Below, piece after piece: positions 1 through 10,800 of a stretch of DNA of 64,000 nucleotides. The stretch covers positions 449,501 to 513,500 of the forward strand of contig CAUEEP010000879.1 in NCBI GenBank assembly GCA_958450365.1, written 5' to 3'. Position 1 is the first letter of the stretch, and each line of letters starts with the position of its first letter. Source of the stretch: Mesorhabditis belari. Taxonomy: Eukaryota; Nematoda; Chromadorea; Rhabditida; Rhabditidae. The notes under the pieces are model-generated. The model was given only the letters and a program-made list of their open reading frames with translations. It had not been told where the DNA came from and searched no databases. The translations under genes were made by a program, and so were the position numbers.

Positions 1-2700
1 AATATTTTTCTACGGTGGATTCTTAGATTTGACGAAAAAACTTTTTCTGCCTTTTTTATAGAACCTCAAAGTTGGCAGTCAGGAGTTGCTTGGCGCGGCA
101 TTTGTTTTTAGAGGAAAATGAAAATGGGTTTCGGTGCAAGACTTAGTACTCAACCTAATATGAAAAATACTTTGTATTATGTACATATACATGAAAATCC
201 GTTCCCTAGTGATCCGGGCCTTCCAGAAGCTAGGTCTGGTTGGAACATGACTTTCCGTGACTCTCAGCTTACTACCGTTTCCGTTGACTCTCAGCAACTA
301 CCATAACTGAACACTCCATCTCGAAAACAACCCAGTTTGGACAAATTGATTTTGCGTCAAACTAATTTTCGATAATCAAATTTTCTTCTTTACGAAATGA
401 ATGAACTCTTCCCACATCGTGGCTTCGCTTTTGAAAGAATTCAATCAATACAATCAAACTTTTCTCTTTGTCTTGTCTCATCATATTCTTATTTCCATTT
501 CTCGTTATGTTTCGTTAATCCTAGATGAGTTTCTCAATATCACATCAATATAAAAAGTGAAGAAATCCAATCATTTGCGTAGTTTCGATTCGATGAAAGG
601 ATTCTATGGAAATCCTTTTCTAGATGGATTCCCTCAAAGAAGAAAAGAGGGGGGAAATCCTCTTTTCTTTTTTCTTCTCAATCCGAATGTTCTCATATCC
701 GGTAAAAAACTTGTACAAAACTACCAAAAAAGAAAGTAGCCAAAAGTGAGGAAGAGATAAGTTGTAAATAAGAAAATTTGTAAATTTAATCGATTTTAAC
801 TTGTAATCTCTAAAGGAGGCATGTAAAATACAAAGGAAAAATCAGAAAAATAATTGAAAATTGTAAACTAATGTCATCTGGCAAGTTTATGTCAAAAGAT
901 AAGAAAATAATGAACTGTGAAATACTCAGATCGACCGGAATTGCTTCTGATTCAAAATGAGATTTCAGAACAAAATGGAAACGATTTTCTTTGGGTAACC
1001 TTTTTGTGGTTAATCTCACAGAATATTTGAGTTGAATGGAAGTGGGGAAGAGAGGTGATTGAAAAGAAGAAGAGAAAGAAGAAGAGAAAGAAGAAGAGAA
1101 AGAAGAAGAGAAAGAAGAAGAAGAAACAAAAGAAATCTCTAATGAGGTTGATATCTCTGTATCTCATTTCATGGCTTCTCTTCAACAATGAGATTTTGAG
1201 GAAAATGGAAATGAACAAATTGGGAAAGGAGTAATCATTTGAATGAAAAAATTTAGGGCTTAAAGTGGTTATGAAATGCGATTGTGAATTTGATTTGGTG
1301 GATTTTACGGAAATTGGAAAATTGGGGAGTTTGGAGTTTTTTTGGGGACAGAGGTATGAAAACGTAGGCATCTCGGTAATTTCCGGTTTAAAGACACAAA
1401 ATTATCATATCTTATTGGCAAACTGCCCTCGAGCTTTGCCAGTTTGCCTGTCTTACTGCCAGCTTCATCACAACCATAATATTTTGTTTTGAATATGAGT
1501 CGGCTTGATTACTCAAGTCTTTTGCATCAGGAAGTGTTTGGGTTTTGTAAAAGACGATATGATATAACGATCTCTATTATATATAAAACAGAAGAGACGT
1601 CTGTCCGTCCGTCTGTGCGCAGCCATTGGCGAAAAGGGGCGAGGCTTAGATTGAGTGGAAAACGCGAACGTTAGTGAGCATTTTCCGCTGGTGAGATGAT
1701 AAAGACACGATATGATGAGTGATAACATTTCTTAAAATTCAAATTGGGTGGAATCTCTATATCAAGAACTAATCTAAGGAATAACCCTAAAAGATTAGAC
1801 ATTCAGACGTTGAAAATAAACCCAACAAAAAAAGGAAAAGATCTGCTAAAGGAGGGAAAGTTTTTAATTTAGCTTTAAGGAAGCCATGGGGAAAATGGAG
1901 AAAAGATTGAAAGAGAAATGGCTTCTCTCTTGACTTGGGCACTTTCTTCATTTCCTTCCAAGAATATCCGAACAGAAAAGAAAATGGATTTGATTAGATT
2001 CACGTGGATATAAGGAATGAAGAAATGAGAAAAGAGTTGAAAAGTAAAAGAAGTAAAAGCAGTAAAAGATTTGTGAACATGCACACATCATTGAGACATG
2101 ATTTGGGACAGATTTTGAATATGATGGCAATGTTTTGATGGTTTTCAGTAAAGATTCTAAAAAATGTTTGCGCATTTTTGTTGTCATCGTTAGTGTAGCG
2201 TTGGTTTAATTACCCAAGTTTTCTTTTGCATTTATTTCTTTCCGGAGTCAAGCCCAGGTTATAGACGTTGACAAAAAGCAGATAGCTAAAGCTTTCATGG
2301 AATAGACAGATTCCTCAAAGCTTACAAAAAAAGAAATCGATCCACTCTAAACTAAAGGAACAAACAAGTATAAGCTGTAAAAAAATTACATTTGCGCAAA
2401 GAAAAAAAGGATTGGTGATCAGATTCGACCGGATATCGGGCAGTTGGACGGAGAAAAGAAGCGAAAAAAGAAATAAAGTCAGAATTAGATTCGACCGACT
2501 CGTTCCGACACCACAGATTTGCAAAGAATAATGTTAGGAAAAGAAAATAAAAGAGAGGAAAGGGAGGATAGATGAGAGTTATTCGTGGATACGGATTAGC
2601 AATTTCCCGTCATAAGAAAGAGAAGAAGCAAAAGAAATCCAACCGGGGAATCGATTGGATAGGGGTTTGAAAAGTTCTATATTCTGGAAAAGTGACAATG
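1..2700. other. No gene recognised (about 2.7 kb)
   Basis: I see no coding region, RNA gene or transposon end that I can support here. Open frames are short, have no family resemblance and look like chance frames in AT-rich or purine-rich DNA. The stretch around 1.0-1.3 kb is strongly purine-biased. A gene with very short exons could be missed. Confidence 0.5.
1064..1125 (+). repeat. Purine microsatellite, about 12-bp unit
   Basis: Tandem copies of a GAAGAAGAGAAA-like unit form an almost pure purine run. On the minus strand this makes a long phenylalanine/leucine frame that is a composition artefact, not a protein. Confidence 0.8.
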
Positions 2701-2739
2701 CAAAAAAAGAAAACAAGAATTTTGAAAACTTGAGGTGAA

Positions 2740-3332
2740 TTGCTTTCAACCTGGCCCTCGAACCGATGCTTCGTGCCCTACACGACCAACAGTGTGGGTA
2801 CCAACTCAACGGACAAGACATCGACGTGCTCGCCTACGCCGATGACATCATCCTCGTCTCCAAGAGCTCGGTTCGCCTCCACGACATGCTCGATGTGGTC
2901 ACCACCGTCGCCGCCTGGTCTGGACTGGACCTCGCATTCAACGCCAAGAAGTGTGCATCGCTCGTTCTCGATGGCCAACAACGCCGCGCCGTCCCGACAC
3001 AACACTCGATCCAAGGTCAGAAGATGAAGAGCCTCGAAGAAGACGACACTTACGAACACCTCGGAGTGCCCACCGGATACCACCGCGCCCCATCAGCCGA
3101 AGATGCCTGCAGAAGATGACAAACCACGTTGAATCAATCGACAAATCTCTTCTTGCACCGTGGCAGAAAGCTGATGCGGTCAACACGTTCGTCTTGCCGT
3201 GCCTCTCCTTCCACCTCAAGAACGGAATCGTGCCCAAGAAGCCTCTGACGGTGTTCGACAGGAAGCTCAAAGTCGCCGGCAAGAGATGGCTGAACCTCCC
3301 ATCGCGAGCCTCCAAGAAAGTCCTCTACCCCT
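2740..3332 (+). mobile_element. LINE reverse-transcriptase fragment (NeSL/R2-like), degenerate
   Basis: The frame from about 2766 contains the reverse-transcriptase catalytic box AYADDII, then a helix ending in a conserved KKC and a YEHLGVPTGY block. After a frame change near 3100-3113 the frame gives LLAPWQKADAV, TFVLPCLSFHL and RWLNLPSRASK, the thumb-domain motifs of site-specific LINEs such as R2 and NeSL-1 (known from Caenorhabditis). Base composition is clearly more GC-rich than the surroundings, as expected of a foreign insertion. Only the last part of the polymerase is present. There is no 5' end and no endonuclease. The sequence stops at about 3332, directly against transposase-derived DNA. 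It is a dead fragment; the exact clade is uncertain. Confidence 0.8.
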
Positions 3333-3333
3333 T

Positions 3334-4773
3334 TTTGCACAATAAGACCTGAGAGACCAATTCTCGCTTCCACATTTCATTTCGGTCCCATTTTTGTTTT
3401 CAGAGTAAAGTCACCCTTGGACTTTGAAAAAGTCCTGTATACCTCTTGGACGGTCCGTTCTCCACGTAACTCAGCTCGCCGATTTTCATTGAAAGCGAGT
3501 ACTGCTAGCATAGTTCGATTCGTAAAACCTTTTTTAGGGAAGTATTTGCGCTTGGGTCTATAGCGTATACAAACGGCATGGAAGCTTTCCATGTCACGAA
3601 GATGTCACGTTGTCGATCCGCATTCTATCCAAATCGCTCATGAAATCTTTGCAACTATTGATAATAGGCTCTGAAAATGAGGCGAAGATGGTTGAACTAA
3701 TTGACTCGGATTGCTATCTCCCATGTGCCGTGTACATCTCATAACTTTCTCGAACCTTTCTTGTTGGACTTTTCCTTTCATGTCTTAGTGGTAGGGAATG
3801 CAAGAATCAAATCTTCAAATTTTTGCGCTGACCACTGATGAATGCCTTGAATATGCAGAAAAAAAGAGAACACCATTTCTTGTGAAACTTTTGAATCACC
3901 ATTCGACATCTCAATTGACGAGTACGTTTGAAGAATAAGACGTCTTGCCAACGTTTGGAGCAAATTCTTATCCTCTTCACTTTTGGATGATTTCACAAGA
4001 CTTCTAAGTTCCTTCTTCAATGATTTCAGTCTATGGCATGGGTCAAAACTGAGATTGTAGTCCTCTGACTGTAGATAAGCCACGACTTGCGGATGTTTAT
4101 CAACTGTAACATTGTCCAAAGCTCATACTTGGGAATCTCCGTTAGGATTCGTTTTACGCCTTCAAGTTCCATTCGACCACTAACATTTCCAACCTCATTT
4201 TTTTGTACAACTGCAAAATCTACAATTTGTTTCATCTCGGTTTCCAAACATGAAATTGCACATAATTCGGCTGAATATCCAGGACTATAATATTGTCCAT
4301 CCAGGGAAACGCTTATCGTTTTTGCCAGTCCTCCTATTAGTTCACTCCTCTTTTTGTAATACATATTCTCGACAGCCATACAAAGGCTTTTGAAAGTAAT
4401 AGAAATTGACTCTTGGAGAGAAAAGGCATTTCGAAAGCCGAACAAAAGGATGACAAATCTGGATATCCGATTGGAGTAACATGTGCCGCCGTAGTTATTG
4501 CCGAATTTCCGGACCGAGTCTGTGTTCCTTCTATGAACTTTTGAGTCGGTCATCGAATACGAGCGTTGCTTTTACAAGAGCATCGATAAACAGCGGTAAG
4601 GTTTGTGCCATTCTGTTTCCTGCTTTTCCTTTGGTTCGACCTCCAGGAGAACTACCACACAGATGACAATGTTGAAGTAGCTGTTCCCATTGTGAAAACT
4701 CGACAATCACATATTTGGGAGTTGTGACAAGTTCCTCTTCTGAGTCAGACATCCTCCTAAAACAAAAAGTCAT
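3334..4773 (-). pseudogene. Kolobok-like DNA transposase remnant
   Basis: Four consecutive minus-strand frames form one decayed transposase. The first (4773 to 4531) has KYVIVEFSQW and a zinc-type CHLCG motif. The next (4553 to 4026) carries SLDGQYYSPGYSAE and DFAVVQKNEVG. The third has DKHPQVVAYL and a DPCHRLKSLKKEL block. The last (3592 to 3377) has RYRPKRKYFPK, LAVLAF and a YRTFSKSKGDF stretch, followed out of frame by MWKRELVSQVLL. This order matches my recollection of Kolobok-type transposases (DGR-x-DSxGHSAKY, then DxWH, then a C-terminal PKR...LAxxDHN). Frameshifts separate the pieces, so it cannot be active. I see no TTAA target duplication and no true terminal inverted repeats. Confidence 0.65.
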
Positions 4774-4839
4774 AAATCCCTAGTTCAAAACAAAAAAAAT
4801 AAAAGATGAAAATTCTATCATCTTTTGTAACATTAATTT

Positions 4840-5022
4840 GTCCCTGTTTTGACCTGCGAGAACGAAATGTGGAAGCGAGAATTGGTCTCTCAGGTCTTAT
4901 TGTGCAAAAAGGGGTTCTGTATTCCGGGTTGTGATCCGATTGACGACGATGCCATCGAACGACTTTCTGACGATTTAGCCGAATTATTACATTTTTCTGA
5001 TAGTGATAGTGATGATGAATAG
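4840..5022 (+). pseudogene. Second transposase C-terminal fragment, opposite orientation
   Basis: A frame from ATG at 4867 to TAG at 5020-5022 begins with MWKRELVSQVLLCKKG, identical to the end of the minus-strand transposase remnant. It continues into CIPGC and a very acidic serine/aspartate tail. The first 46 bases (4866-4912) are an inverted copy of 3334-3380. I read this as the 3' end of a second transposase copy facing the first, not as a transposon terminal repeat, because the identity lies inside coding sequence and the right copy keeps the true C-terminus and stop. Confidence 0.5.
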
Positions 5023-5600
5023 ATTACTTGTTTGTTTGTCATTTGTTTTAATTTCATTCTTATGTCCTCTTGTTGTCAATATATGTTTATTACTTTTTAG
5101 GCATCCCATTACCTCTGCCTTCACTCCAGCCTGAAAATTTCGATGTCATTGCCAGCTCAGAAACGTTTTAAATTTTGTATACCCATTTGTTTTTGTTTAA
5201 GTTGGTATGAAAGTCAATTTAAATGCTACTTTGTTATTATGTTTCCGTCTGTGCTTAATCTTATAGTTTTGGAAATAGGTTTATTAGCTCCAATTCAACG
5301 CATAAATTTGATTTATCAACGCTAACCTTTTTGCTTGTCTTTTTGTAAACTTTATTCCTTCAATTTCTTTGAATAAGTGTTACTGTAATATCGCATCGAG
5401 TTTTTCTATAATTTCTGCTAAATATTTTTTTATTAATTTTATTAAAGAAATAATTTTTTAAGTAAACTGTAATAGTACAGATCGATGAATTGATCGATCG
5501 ATGAATTCAGAGATTTAACTTCTGATGCCTACAAAAGAAAACATTTCGAAATCATAAAAACTATCGAACAAACGATTTTCAGTGTTGTTTCAATAAAAAC
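5023..5600. other. No gene recognised between transposase fragment and K2
   Basis: This is AT-rich DNA with no supported exon. The minus-strand kinase K2 ends at 5602. The sequence beyond it is T-rich on the coding strand and could hold the K2 3' UTR. Confidence 0.5.
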
Positions 5601-5601
5601 T

Positions 5602-7864
5602 TTAATATTCATTTAAAGTGGAGGCTCCAGAAATGAAAATGCCGGGGGGAAGAAAAGAGGAATTCACGTCGACTCCCTCTCTGTTGTCCACATTCACTTC
5701 ATTTTCCGTTCCATCAAAACCAATCGGTCTGATTAGCCTTTCTTGGGTTTCTCTAATCAACGGATCCATTTCAAATCTACCGTAATCCTAAGATAACAGT
5801 AGGTTAGTTTCTCATTTTGATTTGACACCTGATTATATTCCATTACCAGCTTGTGATGTGTCAAAGCACTCGATCGTTCCTTGCAATCGATTTTGGTGCA
5901 TCTGAAAAACAAATGCCTATTTTTTCGATAACTTAAAGTGTTTAATTTATTTTTTAGAACTTTAAAAGTCTATTAGATTTTACGTTTCGATGATCTCTCG
6001 AATTGGATGAAGAGAATCCGGTGAATTCAGTTTCACCGAATTTTTCCTACAATCAAAGAGGAAACGATCGAGATTCATTTCCGTTTCTCCATAGTCTTCG
6101 TAAACAGTTCTCAAAAGTTTTCATTACTTTAGTTCTTTTGTTATTTTCTAAACCTTCTCTCAACAATTTCCCAAAGAACTAATCCAATCTGATAAATGTC
6201 ACTTTGGGGGCTTTCCTGAAAACCATAACTTTATAAAAGTCAAGAAAAAGACTTATGTTACTAAACATTAGAAAAAAAATTAGGTTACTGCTTAAGTTTT
6301 GCTTAAGTTTCTTAAGTTTTATTAAAAGCCTGATAAAAAATTGTAATTCAGTAACCTAATTCAGTAGTTTTTCTATTTAAACCATATGATTTCCATCGAA
6401 AAAGCCGAGAGCTTCAGGGCTCGCGTATCGAAGAGTTTTGGCTTCATTTAGAGGCTTAGTCGCATTCAAGTCTTTCATACAACCAAAATCTCCGAGTTTC
6501 AGCACAAAATCTTTCGTAACCAGCACGCTAAAGATAAGCAGTTATGGCAGTGATTAGAGTAATACCTTTCTATAACGCGTCCTTCAAAGGCGAAAATTAA
6601 AGATCATAAATTACACAGCTACACATCTTAGTTTATCTTAGTCTTCATCTTAGTTTATGATATTGAATGATATTGAAATTTCTCCTTTGAAGGGCGCGTT
6701 ATAGAAAGTTATTGCTTGAGAGAAACACCCTCCAGCAGTGACTAATTAATAACTAATTAATTAAGTTGCTAACTAATTAATAGTACAGAGTGTCCCAATA
6801 AAAAAAGTCGGTACTTTTCCAATATCGGGAGTGGTACCCGGATTAACGGGGGTGGTAGTTTTTTTCTAAATTAAAGATTTCGGTCGAATTTAATAGCTCA
6901 ATGCTATATTTATTGGAAAATTAAGAACCCTAAATCAAAACATTAAGTTAAACAACAACTAACAAACAAACAACAAGAAGTAAATAAATCAAGTTAACAA
7001 CAATCTTAATCAAGCAATCAAGCATAAAATGGAATTGTTTCCTTTTCAGCGCCAGGTACCCAAAACTCAGCAATGTCCCGGAGGATGGCATCAAAAGCAC
7101 TGTTCCCAGGCGGCAAATTTGCCACTTTCCTTGCACATACTTAACGCAAATAGTAATTCCATTGGACAACCGTAAAAAAAAATTTACCACCCTCGATATT
7201 GGAAAAGAATCAAAAAGTCACTTTGTGTCGAATTTTGAAAAATATTTCTAGTGACTAGAGGTGGTATGATTTTTGGGATCAAAATTGTCTTCTTGGGGTC
7301 GCAAATTTTCGACACATTTTCTATTTCATGGAACTTTTCTTCCACCACCATGAGCCACCTTCAAATCCACCATCAAATAGTGCAACAAGAAACTTATTAA
7401 ATCAAATCAAACTTTCTCGGTTTGATATCCCGATGAATGATCTCGTTTTCGAAGAGACACAAAAGGCCAGCAAAAAAGGTGTTCAGCCCAACACAAAACT
7501 GTCTTCATATTGTAAATAACGGACGGACTTCTATAAAGCACTGAAAAAAGGATTAACAGACAGTTATTTAACAGAAAATTGACCATCAAATAATGATCCT
7601 CGTTCACAGAACTCCATATAAATGACCATATTAGTTTTGTCGAGCTTCAAGTCGAAGAAATGAACGATATTTGGATGTGGAAGCCTTTTCAGTGTTTCCC
7701 TTTCCTTTTCGAAGAGTTCATTCATCGGAAGACGAGAATCGTAGTCGATGTATTTGGCTGCAATTACTCTAAAAAATTCTAGTACTGAATATTTGGAATA
7801 AAATTCACGGATGATGATTGGGCACAGATTTGACTCCACCGAAACCCCCACATCCCAAAAAAAG
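5602..7864 (-). CDS. K2: protein kinase domain, short form (possible second domain of K1 gene)
   Basis: Eight minus-strand exons fit: 7864-7809, 7768-7584, 7540-7413, 6527-6383, 6215-6154, 6109-5984, 5901-5847 and 5787-5602 (stop 5604-5602). All kinase landmarks are present: glycine loop GCGGFGGV, lysine in VIAAKY, HRDIKP, LGDFG, and SPEA in place of APE. The C-terminus carries LIRPIGFDG, then about 45 residues without known motifs. There is no in-frame ATG before the glycine loop. The first exon opens with an acceptor at 7865-7866, only about 15 bases past the K1 stop, so K2 may be spliced to K1. Exon 3 is 128 bases where relatives have 124 or 127; the extra base sits in a run of six T and shifts the frame before HRD. 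Exons 5 and 6 (62 and 126 bases) equal the K4 and K1 counterparts. The family is STE/NEK-like at best. Confidence 0.75.
6566..6703. mobile_element. Small foldback MITE in a K2 intron
   Basis: Inverted ends of about 28 bases, reading CTTTCTATAACGCG and then CCTTTGAAGG-like, lie at 6566-6595 and 6671-6703. They enclose about 75 bases with a repeated CATCTTAGTTTAT. There is no coding capacity. The element lies in the K2 intron between the HRD and DFG exons. Confidence 0.6.
6788..7230. mobile_element. Possible MITE with TTTTCCAATATCG subterminal inverted repeats
   Basis: TTTTCCAATATCGGGAGTGG near 6815-6835 is repeated in inverted form as CCACCCTCGATATTGGAAAA near 7186-7204. The inner 350 bases are AT-rich with a CAAACAAACAAC-like run and no gene. 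Outer boundaries and a target duplication are not clear. It is in the same K2 intron. Confidence 0.4.
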
Positions 7865-7879
7865 CTGAAAGTTTAGCTT

Positions 7880-10800
7880 TTAGTGTTTAATAACTTTTGC
7901 AACTTCGGTAGCCGTTTCCCCAACAAAGCTAGTCCAAGAGTCTGGCAGGAGTATTTCTTCGATTTGTTCTTTCGAAATCTCTGAACTGAAGTTGAAGCGC
8001 CGCCTGACCACCGCTTTTGTGAGTCTATTATCGAAACCGATTGGCCGGAGTAATTGCTTCTGTTTTTCGCAAATCAACGGAAAGAATGGGAATTTCTGAT
8101 ACTCCTAAAAAAACAACTCACTTGTTCAATTTAACCTATTTAGTTTTTGCTTACCAAATTGAGGTGCACAATTTGTGGATAAATAGAATCAATCGTTGCC
8201 CTTTCGGTTTGTCTCATTTTTGTGCAACTAAAATTGTTCGTTTAAAGTTTGGTTAATTGCCGATTTTTGTGCAGATCAACTTCGAACGTTAAAATTCAAA
8301 CAGAAATTATATACAGTGCGTTTCACATTAAGTAGTGTTCCTTCCAAAATGCCCGTATCTCGAAAAATGTCAAAGGAATCAATGTTGGTGTCAATTACAA
8401 AAAAAAGAGCACAGTGAAAAACCCTAAAAAAACACTCTTTTTGGATTACTTTACTTTTCAAAAATAATTTTTTTAACTAATTAGGCTTTTCAGACCGTTT
8501 CATATTAAGAAAAACAACATTTTTTAATTTTTTTCGCCCTTGTTAACTTGTTTTTTTGTTTCCCTTTTAATATGTTTATTTTGTTTATTTTACATTTTGC
8601 TCCTTACAAACATCTATCGGATTACGAAAAAGGACAAATTGATGCTCGCCACCGCCTGGGAGGAGCCGACAATTCACTAAGGAGAATTGCGAAAGATTTG
8701 GGCCGCTCTGACAACACAATTCGTCTATATTTGAAGAACAAAACCTCCGCCACCGCCAAAAAGAAAACTGGACCAGAGCCGAAGCTCACGCCTCGTGCCA
8801 AACGTCAAATTGTGAACGGCATTCACGGTTTATCGATCAACGACGTCAAGATACAACTGCAAATAGATGCTTCCAAGACGACAATCCTGGCGTGCTGTCA
8901 GGGAAAATCCACATATTGACCGTCAACTTTTCAACCACGCCCCTGCCTTGAAAGATAGACATAAAGAAGCCAGCCTCCGCTTTGCCAAAACTCACATGAA
9001 TCAGGACTGGACAAACGTTTGGAACCATTTGGATTCAATTAACTTTTGTGTTTAGGTGATCTTCTCCGATGAGAAAAAGTGGAATCTTGATGGAGCAGGC
9101 GGGGTTTCGCATTATTGGAGAGATCCTCAAAAGGATCCAATGATTTTCGGGACGCGAAACTATGATGGAGGAAATGTAATGGTTTGGGCGGCCTTCTGTG
9201 CCAATGGAACCGTCTCTTTGGAGTTCATTTCGAACAAAATGGACAGCAAAAATTATGTGGACCTGCTCAAAGTGGCTCTCTTACCATTTCTACAGCAAAA
9301 TCCCGCCATTGCCTACATCTACCAACAAGATAACGCGTTGATTCACACCGCTAACTACACAATGGGCTGGTTCGCTGCCTCCGCCATCGACGTTTGGACT
9401 GGCCTTCTTGCTCACCGGACCTCAATCCGATCGAAAACCTTTGGCGGAGAGGTTTACAAGAATCACCGGCAGTAACAAGACGCTTCTCAACTTAAAGCGG
9501 CGATCAGAATGGCTTGGAAAGGTCTCGACGTCGCCGTCCTTCAGAACCTCGTCAAGAGTATGCATAATCGGATTTTTCAAGTGATAAACCGTTCTGGACG
9601 TATTACTGATTATTAGTTGTTGCTATCGTTTTGTTTTTCCTTGCTAAAGTTTTTCTTTTACTTGAAACAAAATCTTTTTCAAGTGCGCTACTTAATATGA
9701 AACGGTCTGAAAAGCCTAATTATTAAAAAAATTGTTTTTGAAAAGTAAAGTAATCCAAAAAGAGTGTTTTTTAGGGTTTTTCACTATGCTCTTTCTTTTT
9801 GTAATTGACACCAACATTGATTCCTTTGACACTTTTCGAGATACGGGCATTTTGGAAGGAACACTACTTAATGTGAAATGCACTTTATTTTGTAAAAGTT
9901 TTTCCAAAAACAGCACCTATCGACTAGCTGAGCAATTCGATGTTTACAATTTGGCGTCGGCAGTACAGCTTTCAGAGTCAACAGATCTTTTTGAAAGCGT
10001 TGATTTTCCCATGTTCCATTATCATATTGTGAAAAGGTTTCCCTAAATGAATCTTGTAAAAAAAAAAAGTCAAAATCAAGTTTGTACGTTGTAAATTAGA
10101 TTTTGAGAAAGTTAGTCTTGAGAAAATTTTTTTAGAAATCTTTTGTATAAATAAATACTCAGCCATTTGATTTACGCTTTGTTGCATTAGAAAGCTCTAG
10201 CCTTCTTCTACAAAAACGTTTTTTTTCAAATTTTGAAAATCTTAGTTTCAAAATGTTTTCCATGGGTCCAAAGAGAAGCAGTCAAAAATTGAGATTCTTT
10301 GAAGATGTTGTTTAGACACTCTTGTCCCCAGAAATCTATTTTAGTGTCAAGAGAAAAAAAGAAGAGAACATCAAAAGTTAGGCCTAGAGCCAAAATTTTA
10401 GAACAATTCACTCAGTCGTTTTCATTTTTCACTCAAAACATGATTTTTTTCGAAAAATGGATTTCACCGTTGATCTGACCATTAGAAACTTTGCAAATTG
10501 GGGGGGACAAATGCGACCTTTTTTTGCGCACCTGGACATTTGCGCACCTTTTTTTTTGCTGGCTTCAAAAATGAAATGTTTTCATGCAAGGGAATCGTAT
10601 GCGTAGATTCCGAATTTCGAAAAATCAGACCTCGCTGACACGTCCAATTTGGGCTAAAAGGCAAAAACTACGCAACTTAACGCTTTTCCGCAGTTTTTGC
10701 CCTTTAGCCCAAATTTGACGTGTCAACGAGGTCTGATTTGTCGAAATTCGGAATCTACGCATACGATTCCCTTATATGGAAATATTTTTGAAGCTCTACG

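Noticed and set aside
952..1371. Phenylalanine-rich minus-strand frame at 1.0-1.4 kb as a membrane protein
   Set aside because: The hydrophobic run is only the complement of a GAAGAAGAGAAA microsatellite.
3334..4912. 46-bp inverted repeat as terminal repeats of a 1.6-kb transposon
   Set aside because: The repeat is coding sequence for the transposase C-terminus, there is no target duplication, and the right copy continues in frame past the repeat to a stop.
9732..10046. Open frames at the Tc3-like element ends as genes
   Set aside because: They read through the terminal inverted repeat on both ends. The part after 9890 is antisense to a K1 exon.
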